Source: Paraburkholderia atlantica (GTDB taxonomy: Bacteria; Pseudomonadota; Gammaproteobacteria; Burkholderiales; Burkholderiaceae). Taken from it: 64,000 nucleotides of DNA. The notes under the pieces are model-generated. The model had not been told where the DNA came from, made no database searches, and saw nothing but the letters and a program-made list of their open reading frames with translations. Each line of letters begins with the position of its first letter. Position 1 is the stretch's first letter. Below, piece by piece: positions 34,911 to 42,650 of this stretch. The DNA lies in NCBI RefSeq assembly GCF_009362785.1, contig NZ_WHNQ01000004.1:1-64000 (forward strand). Direction: 5' to 3'. The position numbers and the translations under genes are program-made.

Positions 34911-34925
34911 GCAATGTCCATGCCA
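34911..34925 (-). promoter_or_regulatory. Sigma-54 (-24/-12) promoter of the adh operon
   Basis: Read on the minus strand: TGGCATGGACATTGC, matching TGGCAC-N5-TTGC at all but one base of the two boxes. The predicted start site near 34899 is about 70 nt before the adh GTG. The gap 34829-35178 also contains two upstream activating-like motifs and no gene. Confidence 0.75.
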
Positions 34926-35001
34926 AAGGAGAAGAAAGTAACGGAGCGGTCCTCAGCGGGCGTTCAGGCAGGAAAGCGAGGGGGCAGCTGGAGCAGCGAA
35001 G

Positions 35002-35020
35002 TGTCGCAAAATCGGACGTT
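35002..35020. promoter_or_regulatory. Putative MimR upstream activating sequence 1 before adh
   Basis: TGTCGCAAAATCGGACGTT shares TGTC, the A/T core and GGACGTT with the site before mimA (14 of 19 positions identical). It lies roughly 103-121 nt upstream of the predicted adh start site. Confidence 0.6.
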
Positions 35021-35044
35021 CACAGCGGATCGACGTTGGCGGGA

Positions 35045-35063
35045 TGTCTGAAAATGGGACGCA
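35045..35063. promoter_or_regulatory. Putative MimR upstream activating sequence 2 before adh
   Basis: TGTCTGAAAATGGGACGCA is a second copy of the same pattern in the same orientation, exactly 43 bp (about four helical turns) from the first. This phasing is typical of paired sites for a dimeric or oligomeric activator. Confidence 0.58.
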
Positions 35064-35178
35064 TCGAGTGTGAGGGGCTCGATTGCATTTGGGAGGACTG
35101 GTCGCTCAGAGAGCGAAGTGCGCGATGTCAGCTAGAAAGACTGACGCCTGGATAGATCCAAGGCTTGCGAGAGAGTGA

Positions 35179-35256
35179 TGGCAGGGGAAGAAGGATTCGA
35201 ACCTTCGAATGCCGGAATCAAAATCCGGTGCCTTAGGCCAGCTTGGCGACTCCCCT
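35179..35256 (-). tRNA. tRNA-Gln (anticodon UUG)
   Basis: The minus strand folds as a complete cloverleaf with encoded CCA: acceptor AGGGGAG/CTTCCCCT, anticodon stem CCGGA/TCCGG with loop TTTTGAT (anticodon TTG, reading CAA), and T arm GAAGG-TTCGAATC-CTTC. The GGATTTTGATTCCGGCATTC stretch is typical of bacterial tRNA-Gln. The D loop (AAGCTGGCCTAAGG) is slightly long. The 3' end points toward the catabolic half of the window. Confidence 0.93.
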
Positions 35257-35329
35257 ACGTAGGGGCGAGATCCTACCAGAGGATTCGAAAAGAGCAAAGG
35301 GTCGCGCGGATCGGGTGAGACGTTTTTGC

Positions 35330-36271
35330 TCAATGGTGATCCACCGGTCGCGGCCTGAGAGGCTCGCCTCCACGGCATTCGAGAGCCGCCCGGTCCCAGC
35401 CGCCGAGATCCGCGGCGGCTTGATACGTGCTATCGAGAAAAGCCATCAACGCTCGCTCGGGGTCGTCCGACGTGCGGACGTGTTCGTACGGAAGGATGAA
35501 TTCGCCCAGCTTGTCGTCGAAATAGGCGCCGCTCGGCAGGGGTGTTGCCTTGGAAAAGCCGTCAGGCGACGGGTACGCGTAAGAGTAAAACGCCGGAAAA
35601 GGTACCGCCGGTCCCCCCGGCCAGAATCCGGCCGACGATACTTCGTGGCTGTAGGCTTCGCGCGTCACCTCATCGGGTAGCGCCGGAACGCCGCCGGGAT
35701 GAAGAGGCGCGCGGCGTCCAGAAAAACGCGTAACGGCGAGATCGAAGCTGCCCCAGAAAAAATGGACCGGGCTAACCTTGCCGATATAACCGGTACGAAA
35801 CCGCTCTAGCACACAACAGACCGTGACGAGCGCTCGAAAGAAGCGGGTCACGGCATCCGCGTCGTACGGGCGCGCTGCATGGTCGTCCTGGAACGGCACG
35901 GGGTTCGGGATCTCGTTGGGTCGGCCGTGAAACACGGGCTTGCCACCGAGTTGCGCAACCAGATCCAAAAAGTGCGCGTGGAATTGTGCAACCGACATGG
36001 GTGCGAGCGCGAAGTGCGCCTTGCGTCCGTCGGCAGCGCTGCCGACCACCCGATGCTCGAGCAGGTCGAACTCGATCTCCACGCCGCTCGCATCGGGGAC
36101 AAGCGACGTCGTCAGGCCCCGCGCGCTGACGTACAACGTAGCGTGCCACGAATGATTCAGCCACGGGGTTCGGGCGAGCTTGTACTTGCCGGCGATTTGC
36201 GTGTAGAGGTGCAACGCAGCGCATGTGTCGCGCCAGCCGTCGTACGGAATATCAGTCCAGTTCGCGCTCAT
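35330..36271 (-). CDS. DUF5996 family protein
   Basis: A 313-residue cytoplasmic protein beginning MSANWTDIPYDGWRDTCAALHLYTQI. This start, the HATLYVSARGLTT strand and SPVHFFWGSFDLAVTRFSGRRAP are characteristic of the DUF5996 family. No catalytic motif is recognised and there is no signal peptide. It is a single-gene unit on the minus strand, upstream of the tRNA-Gln gene and divergent from the PadR regulator. The function is unknown. Confidence 0.8.
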   Translation of the reverse strand: MSANWTDIPYDGWRDTCAALHLYTQIAGKYKLARTPWLNHSWHATLYVSARGLTTSLVPDASGVEIEFDLLEHRVVGSAADGRKAHFALAPMSVAQFHAHFLDLVAQLGGKPVFHGRPNEIPNPVPFQDDHAARPYDADAVTRFFRALVTVCCVLERFRTGYIGKVSPVHFFWGSFDLAVTRFSGRRAPLHPGGVPALPDEVTREAYSHEVSSAGFWPGGPAVPFPAFYSYAYPSPDGFSKATPLPSGAYFDDKLGEFILPYEHVRTSDDPERALMAFLDSTYQAAADLGGWDRAALECRGGEPLRPRPVDHH

Positions 36272-36474
36272 ACCGGCTCCATCAACTGTCCGTCTGTGTC
36301 GTCGCCAAATGACGCGCGCCCCAGTCCTTCAAGGTGCGCTGGTCGCTGAATGACCTTACGCCAGACGCAAAGTCTTGTCACCTGTCGCGCAATCCGGCGG
36401 CTACCGGCTGCGCAGGGGTGCTCGCCCACAAGGTTCAGCCGAGCGCGGTCTGTGCGTGCACGGATAAAAAGTGT

Positions 36475-36503
36475 TTGACAGACTATCTTAAGATATATAT
36501 CTT
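36475..36503 (+). promoter_or_regulatory. Sigma-70 promoter of the padR-sip operon
   Basis: A perfect -35 TTGACA (36475-36480), a 17-bp spacer, and -10 TATCTT (36498-36503). The palindromic operator covers the spacer and -10. Confidence 0.75.
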
Positions 36504-36508
36504 AAGAT
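36485..36508. promoter_or_regulatory. Perfect 24-bp palindromic operator
   Basis: Two copies of ATCTTAAGATAT in head-to-head arrangement, with a further half-site GCATCTTA just downstream (36509-36516). It overlaps the promoter of the PadR-family gene, so the gene is probably autorepressed, as in the yqjI-yqjH system. Confidence 0.75.
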
Positions 36509-36539
36509 GCATCTTACGACATTCATGGGAGACTCCCAG

Positions 36540-37379
36540 ATGCGTCATCCTCACCGTTTTTCCGGTCCGCACGGTGCGCAGAACCGTTATCACGCGGGCT
36601 TCGGTCATCCGTCGCCGCGTGCGGGCAATGTCGCCGGCCGCGGCACTTCCCCTGACCCTCGTCACCGCTTCCTGTTCCACGTGTTGCTTCACGGTTTCGG
36701 CCTTCATCACGAGCGGCGCTGCGGCGGCCGTGGCTCACGTTTCGGCGGTCATGGCGGCCCCGGCGGCATGGGTGGATATGGCGGTTTCGGCAGCGGCCCG
36801 GGCGGCTTCGGCGGCGACGGCGATGGCTTCCCGCGTGGCCGCAAATTCAGCTCCGACGATCTGCAACTGCTGCTGCTATCGCTGATCGACACGCAGCCGA
36901 GTCACGGCTACGAACTGATCAAGGCGCTCGAAACGCGCTCCAACGGTTTCTACAGCCCGAGCCCCGGCATGGTCTATCCGGCGCTGACCTATCTCGAAGA
37001 ACTCGGCTACGTCACCGTGCAGCTCGAAGGCAACCGCAAGCGCTATGAGCTGGCGGATGCAGGCCGCGAATATCTGGCCGCGAACCGCGAGCGCGTCGAG
37101 CTGATGTTCGCGCGGCTCTCGCATATCGCCCGCAAGATGGATTCGGTGCGCCGCGCGTTGGCCGGCGAAGAGCCGGCCGACGTCAGCGAAGGCGGCTGGG
37201 TGCCGGAACTGAACGAAGCGCGTCGCACGCTGAAGAATGCGCTGCTGCGCCGAGACAACGCGCCGGCCGACGAGCAGCGCCGCATCGCCGCGATCCTGAT
37301 GCGCGCGGCCAGGGAAATCGAAGGCGGCAGCAACGGCGACAAAGCAAAGACCGGCAACGACAGCGCGCCGACCGTCTGA
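36540..37379 (+). CDS. PadR-family metalloregulator, YqjI-like
   Basis: About 279 residues from ATG 36540, with GGGAG upstream; ATGs at 36507 and 36525 overlap the operator. The N-terminal ~100 residues are rich in His, Gly, Arg and Phe (MRHPHRFSGPHGAQNRYH..., LFHVLLHGFGLHHERRCGG, then a glycine-rich run). The PadR winged-helix follows (LQLLLLSLIDTQPSHGYELIKALE ... PGMVYPALTYLEELGYV). Escherichia coli YqjI has the same layout: a His-rich metal-binding extension before a PadR domain that represses the adjacent ferric reductase gene in response to Ni or Fe. Here the next gene is that reductase type, so the same circuit is likely. Confidence 0.85.
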   Translation: MRHPHRFSGPHGAQNRYHAGFGHPSPRAGNVAGRGTSPDPRHRFLFHVLLHGFGLHHERRCGGRGSRFGGHGGPGGMGGYGGFGSGPGGFGGDGDGFPRGRKFSSDDLQLLLLSLIDTQPSHGYELIKALETRSNGFYSPSPGMVYPALTYLEELGYVTVQLEGNRKRYELADAGREYLAANRERVELMFARLSHIARKMDSVRRALAGEEPADVSEGGWVPELNEARRTLKNALLRRDNAPADEQRRIAAILMRAAREIEGGSNGDKAKTGNDSAPTV

Positions 37380-37443
37380 CAACGCGCGCTCGTCCACGAG
37401 ACAACCCGCGCATCCTCCCAAACCGAACAGGAGCACCACCCTC

Positions 37444-38280
37444 ATGCAGGAACAACTCACTCGCCCTGATCTCGCCGTGCATCGCGTGCGGCATCCGTTG
37501 AAGTTTCGTCTGCTGCAGGTCAAACAGGTGCGCGCGCTGACGCCCCACCTGATTCGCGTCACCTTCACCGGCGACGATCTGCACGACTTCGTGTCAGCGT
37601 CGTTCGACGACCACATCAAGGTCTTCTTCCCCGAACCGGGCGCCGACAAACCGACGCTGCCGCAAGCCGGCCCCGACGGCCCGGTGTTCCCCGAAGGCAT
37701 GCGGCCGACCGCGCGCGATTTCACGCCACGCCGTTTCGATCGCGACGCGCGCGAACTCGACATCGAGTTCGCGATGCACGATGCGGGCCCCGCGGCGACG
37801 TGGGCCGCGCAGGCGCAGGTGGGCCAGTATCTGGGCGTCGGCGGCCCGCGCGGCTCAATGGTGATTCCGACCGGCTTCGACTGGCATCTGCTGATCGGCG
37901 ACGACACCGCGCTGCCCGCAATCGCGCGCCGTCTCGAAGAGTTGCCGGCCGGCACGCGCGTCGCCGCGGTAATCGAGGTCGCCGATCCGTCGGCGCGCAT
38001 CGAGTTCACGACCCAGGCCGAGCTGCATCTCGTCTGGTGCTATCGCAGTGAAGCCGACGCGCAAACCGGCACGCGCGGCGAAGCGCTGTTGCACGCGGTG
38101 CGCGGGACCTGGCTGCCGGAGAACGGCGAAGGCTACGTGTGGGCCGCCGGCGAAGCGGCGACGATCCGCGCGGTGCGCCAGCATCTGTGCGGCGAGCGCG
38201 GCGTCGACAAAGCGCGGATTCGCGCGGCCAGCTACTGGAAACAGGGCGCCGTCGCGGTCCACGAAACGATCGACGACTGA
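37444..38280 (+). CDS. Siderophore-interacting protein / NADPH-dependent ferric reductase (YqjH-like)
   Basis: 278 residues. The FAD-binding barrel contains RVTFTGDDLHDF near the start, followed by TARDFTPRRFD and the SIP C-terminal domain with WAAGEAATIRAVRQHL and YWKQG near the end. These proteins reduce ferric siderophores in the cytoplasm to release iron. It lies 64 nt behind the PadR regulator, matching the yqjI-yqjH arrangement, and ahead of an MFS exporter. Probably induced by metal through release of the PadR repressor. Confidence 0.9.
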   Translation: MQEQLTRPDLAVHRVRHPLKFRLLQVKQVRALTPHLIRVTFTGDDLHDFVSASFDDHIKVFFPEPGADKPTLPQAGPDGPVFPEGMRPTARDFTPRRFDRDARELDIEFAMHDAGPAATWAAQAQVGQYLGVGGPRGSMVIPTGFDWHLLIGDDTALPAIARRLEELPAGTRVAAVIEVADPSARIEFTTQAELHLVWCYRSEADAQTGTRGEALLHAVRGTWLPENGEGYVWAAGEAATIRAVRQHLCGERGVDKARIRAASYWKQGAVAVHETIDD

Positions 38281-38346
38281 GCTCCTGCTCGCGTGGCGCG
38301 CGGCATCAGCGGCGTACTTCGAACAACAACAAAGGGAAATCAACCG

Positions 38347-39633
38347 ATGTACTCAATCACTGCACGGCACGAACGCCATTTGCTGTGGGTGCTCGCGCTC
38401 ACGCAGTTCACGATCATCATGGACTTCATGGTGATGATGCCGCTCGGCCCGCAGATCATGAGCGCGTTCCAGATCGCGCCGGCCGCGTTCGCGACCGCGG
38501 TGTCCGCGTATTCGTGGTGCTCTGGGCTGTCGGGCCTGTTCGCGGCAACCTATATCGACCGCTTCGACCGGCGCCGTCTGCTGCTCGCTATCTACGCGCT
38601 GTTCGTGCTGTCGAACCTCGCGTGCGCGCTCGCGTCGAGTTTCGCGCTGCTGCTCGCCGCGCGCGCATTCGCCGGCATCTCGGGCGGCGTGCTCGGCTCC
38701 GTGATCATGGCGATCGTCGGCGACGTGATCCCGCTGCAACGGCGCGGCGCCGCGACCGGCACGATCATGACCGCGTTCTCGCTCGCGGCGATCGCCGGCG
38801 TGCCGGCCGGCGTGACGCTCGGCGCGCAGTTCGGCTGGGCGGCGCCGTTCTTTCTGCTGGTCGCGTTGTCGCTGCTGGTGTGGTTCGCGGCCTCGCAACA
38901 GGTGCCGTCGCTGGCCGCGCATCTGAGCCGCAGGCAGCCGCCGCTCGCGGAAGTGCTGCCCGAGCTGTGGAGACTGCTGAGCAACCCGCGGCATCTGAAC
39001 GCGTTCGCGCTGACGTTCGTGATGATGATCGCGCACATGCTGGTGATTCCATTCATCTCGCCGATGCTGGTCGCCAATCACGGCGTCGCGCCGCGTCAGC
39101 TGTCGTGGCTGTATATGGGCGGCGGTGCGGCGACCTTCTTCACGTCGCGGCTCGTCGGCAGGCTCGCCGACCGCTTCGGCGCGCAGCGCGTGTTCCGCTG
39201 CGCGGCGCTGCTGTCGTTCGTGCCGGTGCTGTTCGTCACGCATCTGCCGGACCTGCCGTTCTATGCGCTCGTGCTGTTTTTCCCGTGCTTCCTCGTGTTG
39301 ATGAACGGCCGCATGGTGCCGATGCAGGCGCTGTTGACCACGGTTCCCGAGCCCGCCCGACGCGGTGCGTTCCTGAGCGCGAACAGTGCGCTGCAGGCGC
39401 TCGGCACGGGCACCGGCGCGTGGCTCGGCGGGCTGATGCTGAGCACGTCGGCCGATGGCCGCATCGCCGGATATGGAACCGTCGGCTGGACGGCGGTGGC
39501 GGTCGCGTGCGCAGCGGTGCTGTGGGTCTCGCGTGTGAAGGCTGCGCCGCGCGAAGCGGCGCCGGCCAGCGACGCTGGCGCGACGATGCCTCGTGCTGCT
39601 GGCATCGAGGCCCACATCGCCGGCGAAGGTTAG
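38347..39633 (+). CDS. MFS transporter (drug:H+ antiporter-like)
   Basis: 428 residues with 12 predicted membrane helices. Typical MFS features are DFMVMMPLGPQIMSAF in helix 1, the DRFDRRRLLL loop after helix 2, and LADRFGAQRVFR between helices 8 and 9. The start is ATG 38347 with an AAGGGA site. It follows the ferric reductase by 66 nt on the same strand, so may be co-regulated by the PadR system. It could export a siderophore, metal chelate or drug; sequence does not decide. Confidence 0.87.
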   Translation: MYSITARHERHLLWVLALTQFTIIMDFMVMMPLGPQIMSAFQIAPAAFATAVSAYSWCSGLSGLFAATYIDRFDRRRLLLAIYALFVLSNLACALASSFALLLAARAFAGISGGVLGSVIMAIVGDVIPLQRRGAATGTIMTAFSLAAIAGVPAGVTLGAQFGWAAPFFLLVALSLLVWFAASQQVPSLAAHLSRRQPPLAEVLPELWRLLSNPRHLNAFALTFVMMIAHMLVIPFISPMLVANHGVAPRQLSWLYMGGGAATFFTSRLVGRLADRFGAQRVFRCAALLSFVPVLFVTHLPDLPFYALVLFFPCFLVLMNGRMVPMQALLTTVPEPARRGAFLSANSALQALGTGTGAWLGGLMLSTSADGRIAGYGTVGWTAVAVACAAVLWVSRVKAAPREAAPASDAGATMPRAAGIEAHIAGEG

Positions 39634-39650
39634 CGATGCCGCGCCGCGCG

Positions 39651-40745
39651 CTACATCTCGTCGTCGGTGCTGCCGGTCAGCGCGCGCCGCGCGGCTTCGC
39701 CCTGTTCGTGCGACGCCGCGTAAAACACCCGCGCCCGGCCAATCACGATTTTTAGCGTCGCGATCACGGGCACCGCGAGAAAGATCCCCGCGACGCCGCC
39801 AAGCTGGTCGCCGGCGAGCAGTCCGACGATCACCAGAAACGGACTGACCTCGACGCCTTCGCTCATCAGATACGGATTGAGCACGTAGTCTTGAAACAGC
39901 CGGTACAGGCCGATGAAAATCACCAGCCACAACAGGTGCGGATAGCCGCTGAACACCGCGACCACCAGCGTGATCGCGACTGCGGCCAGCGGCCCCGCGA
40001 ACGGCACGAATTCGAGCAGCCCCGCGCTGACCGCGAGCAGAAACGCGTACGGCACGCCGAGCAGCGAGAACGCGACGCCATAGCCGAACAGCGTGGCGAG
40101 CGACAGAAACAGCAGCGCGCGCACGTACTTCGACAGCAGCACGTTCACATCGTCGACGATCTCGCTCCACAGCACGCGATGCCGCCTGTTCAGCAACGCG
40201 AGAAACGCGTCGCGCATCCGTTCGCCGTCCTTGATCAGCAGGAAGCTCAGGATCGGTATCAGCACCAGATAGATCAGGTTGCTCGCCGCATGGACCACTC
40301 CGAGCCCGAGACTGCGCGCCAACGGCACGGCCTTGTCGGAGCCGGTCTCGATCTGGCTGCGCACGAAATCGACGATCCGCTCGCGCAGCGGTTCGAGAAA
40401 ATGCGGCAACGGGAAACGGTTCGGCACGTCGGTGCGCAGCAGTCCGGGCAATTGCGTGAAGAGGTGCGTCGCCTGATCCTGCAATTCCACGCCGAACAGC
40501 GAGCCGACCACCGCGAGCAGTGCGACCACGACGACGAACACGACCGCGATCGACATGACGCGAGGCACGCGGCGCGGCCTCACGCGTTCGACCAGCGCGA
40601 CCATCGGGTAGATCAGGTAGCTGAAGAACACCGCGAACACGATGACTAGCACCGTCGTCGACGCGACATAGATGACGAAAAACAGCAGCGCGAGCAGAGA
40701 CGCGGTCCAGACTTTCCTTGCCGCGCCGACGTCGAATCCCAGCAT
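39651..40745 (-). CDS. AI-2E family transporter (YdiK/TqsA-like permease)
   Basis: 364 residues with about eight hydrophobic segments and the family arrangement: two N-terminal helices (LLALLFFVIYVAS, VIVFAVFFSYLIYPMVALVERV), a large soluble loop (residues about 90-150), then further helices with PFAGPLAAVAI and DYVLNPYLMSEGVEVSP. That last region (NPYLMSEGVEVSP) is strongly conserved. Members export autoinducer-2 or act as Na+/H+ antiporters; the substrate here is unknown. The gene converges with the MFS gene, with 17 nt between stops. Confidence 0.88.
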   Translation of the reverse strand: MLGFDVGAARKVWTASLLALLFFVIYVASTTVLVIVFAVFFSYLIYPMVALVERVRPRRVPRVMSIAVVFVVVVALLAVVGSLFGVELQDQATHLFTQLPGLLRTDVPNRFPLPHFLEPLRERIVDFVRSQIETGSDKAVPLARSLGLGVVHAASNLIYLVLIPILSFLLIKDGERMRDAFLALLNRRHRVLWSEIVDDVNVLLSKYVRALLFLSLATLFGYGVAFSLLGVPYAFLLAVSAGLLEFVPFAGPLAAVAITLVVAVFSGYPHLLWLVIFIGLYRLFQDYVLNPYLMSEGVEVSPFLVIVGLLAGDQLGGVAGIFLAVPVIATLKIVIGRARVFYAASHEQGEAARRALTGSTDDEM

Positions 40746-41006
40746 GAAGCGTCCTCGAATGAGCGATGCGGTACCGACGCAAAGACCGCGCCGGCTGACT
40801 CTGGACCGTAACAGAAATTTACACGATACGTGTGTCGAACGCCGCGCCGCGAGGGCGCGACGCGGCGAGCACCGACGGCGTGCGAGGCGCTATGCACGTG
40901 GTGCGTCAATGCACGGCTCGCGTGCCTGACTCTTGATGCGCCCGAAACCGGGCAGTCCGGCTAGATGAAGCTGGAATACACGAAACCGCGACGAAACCGC
41001 GACGCG

Positions 41007-41189
41007 CTAGCTTTTCACGCGCTCACGTTCCTCTTCAGCTTCTTCGGCGATTCTCGCCTGTATCCTGCCGGCGATTTTCTCAGCCGCTCCTTCGGCCTGC
41101 TTCGCGCGATTGCCGGTGACCTTGCCAATCGCTTCCTTGACCGAGCCCTTGAGCTCCTTCGCTTTACCTTCTACACGATTCCTGTCCAT
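41007..41189 (-). CDS. CsbD-like stress-response protein
   Basis: 60 residues, MDRNRVEGKAKELKGSVKEA, the classic start of the CsbD family (small hydrophilic stress proteins). The C-terminus is unusually acidic and basic (ARIAEEAEEERERVKS). The ATG at 41189 has an AGGAAGG site; the longer upstream frame is not needed. The function of the family is unknown beyond induction in stress. It is a solitary gene; 40746-41006 shows no other feature. Confidence 0.88.
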   Translation of the reverse strand: MDRNRVEGKAKELKGSVKEAIGKVTGNRAKQAEGAAEKIAGRIQARIAEEAEEERERVKS

Positions 41190-41369
41190 GATGCCTTCCT
41201 GCTGGGTTTGACTGTTGGAGTTGCCTGCTGGCGTTGCAACGAAACAGCCAACGTACGGCGCGACGCGCCTCGTGATGGCGCGAATCGCTTCTAACCACGC
41301 GATTCGCGTCGGAGCAACCTGAAAATTCCTAGCATGCAGCGTTCCCGACACCCACTGCGCCGCGCTTCG

Positions 41370-42650
41370 TCACCTCACAGTGACGGCGCCCTTCGCGGCG
41401 TCGTTGGCGGCATCCTTGCCGTGAGCCGGATCGGGATGACCATCTTTCGAGCCGTGAAAGATATGCTTGAAAAGTTCCTTGTTCTTTGCGCCATTCAAAA
41501 GGTTCCGCAGCGCGGCATCGTCATCCGCGGGCTTGAACGAAAGCACTCTCTTGCGGTAGCGCTCCCTGCGTTCGTCGAGCATGTAGTTCGCCGGTAACGG
41601 TAGTTCCCGGCTGCCCACGTCGAGATCGATGCCCTCGAAGGTCAACAGCCCCGCATCGTGATTGATGAAGCACGCGGGAGGCTTGGTCCGGTCGATCACA
41701 TAGACGCACTGCCTCTGCAGATTGCCGGCGTCCGGCAGCTTGCCGCGGAAGATCTTGTCCCGCAGGAATGCGCACATTTCTTCCCAGCACACCTCGGTGG
41801 ATTTTCCCGCCGCGCAAGACCGCAAGATTTCGGCCTTCAGAATGTCCTCTGGCACGGCATAGTAAATCGGATAACCGGCCCTCAGGTAAAGTTGTAGTTG
41901 CAACACTTCGTAACAGCGCCCCAACGCATGGATCGACGGTACGAGTAAAGACCTTTCATCCGACTCGTCACCTTCGCCGGGCCCGGTCGCCGTCTGGCTG
42001 CGAATCGACGGATGTGCCGGCAACCCGGCATTCTCCGGTTCCGGCTGTCCGCCGCCCCACAGGATCAGATCGCGAAACAGGATCATCGGCAAGAATGAAT
42101 GGACGATCAGATCCGTCGACGCCCGGCGTTTGGCGCGCTCGTTCGCATCGGCTTCCACCGGCAACGTGGGCTGCCACTTGCGCGACGAGCGCACGATATC
42201 GCCGATCGCCTTCGCCACGCAGATGCCGTTCGGCAGTCCGCCGCCCTCCTCGTCGGCCCAGGTCTGCACCAGATCCCACGGCTCGCCGATCGGCACGCCG
42301 AGGAAGTACAGGCCGAGCGACACCGCGGTCAGCAACTCGACATAGAACTGATTCGCCTGATAAGGCGCTGCGGGAATGCCCCGCATCAACTGCCGGTCGG
42401 CGAGCAGCTTCCTGCCCGATCCGACCTTGCACAGCGCGCTGGCGCAGGCCTTGAGCCGGTCGACGAGAGCGCGCACGTCGCGATCGGCAAGCGGCGACTG
42501 TCCGCCGACCAGATGGTGCCTGACCATCAACGAAATCGGCGTCGTGAAATTCGAGCGGTCCGTGGTTTTCGTCGGCACCACGATGGACATCACCAGGTTG
42601 CTGATGATCTCCAGGTCGGCCAGCATCGCATCGATGGAAGCGCTCATCAT
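41370..42650 (-). CDS. Unrecognised soluble protein, partner of the upstream membrane protein
   Basis: A 426-residue protein starting MMSASIDAMLADLEIISNLV. Its ATG overlaps the stop of the upstream gene (ATGA), so translation is coupled. There is no signal peptide. Short hydrophobic stretches (FYVELLTAVSLGLYFLGVPIGEPW, residues about 105-130) may be buried helices. Several cysteines cluster in the second half (CYEVLQ, SCAAGKSTEVCWEEMC). The end is lysine- and histidine-rich. I recognise no domain. Base composition is less GC-rich than the flanking genes, consistent with a horizontally acquired pair. Confidence 0.6.
   Translation of the reverse strand: MMSASIDAMLADLEIISNLVMSIVVPTKTTDRSNFTTPISLMVRHHLVGGQSPLADRDVRALVDRLKACASALCKVGSGRKLLADRQLMRGIPAAPYQANQFYVELLTAVSLGLYFLGVPIGEPWDLVQTWADEEGGGLPNGICVAKAIGDIVRSSRKWQPTLPVEADANERAKRRASTDLIVHSFLPMILFRDLILWGGGQPEPENAGLPAHPSIRSQTATGPGEGDESDERSLLVPSIHALGRCYEVLQLQLYLRAGYPIYYAVPEDILKAEILRSCAAGKSTEVCWEEMCAFLRDKIFRGKLPDAGNLQRQCVYVIDRTKPPACFINHDAGLLTFEGIDLDVGSRELPLPANYMLDERRERYRKRVLSFKPADDDAALRNLLNGAKNKELFKHIFHGSKDGHPDPAHGKDAANDAAKGAVTVR

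Noticed and set aside
38353-40782. An 809-codon open frame on the minus strand
   Set aside because: It runs antisense through a clear MFS gene and out of frame with the AI-2E permease gene; Arg/His-rich low-complexity translation is a high-GC shadow.
42130-42345. Small plus-strand frame inside the unknown soluble protein gene
   Set aside because: Antisense to a translationally coupled gene, with no independent support.
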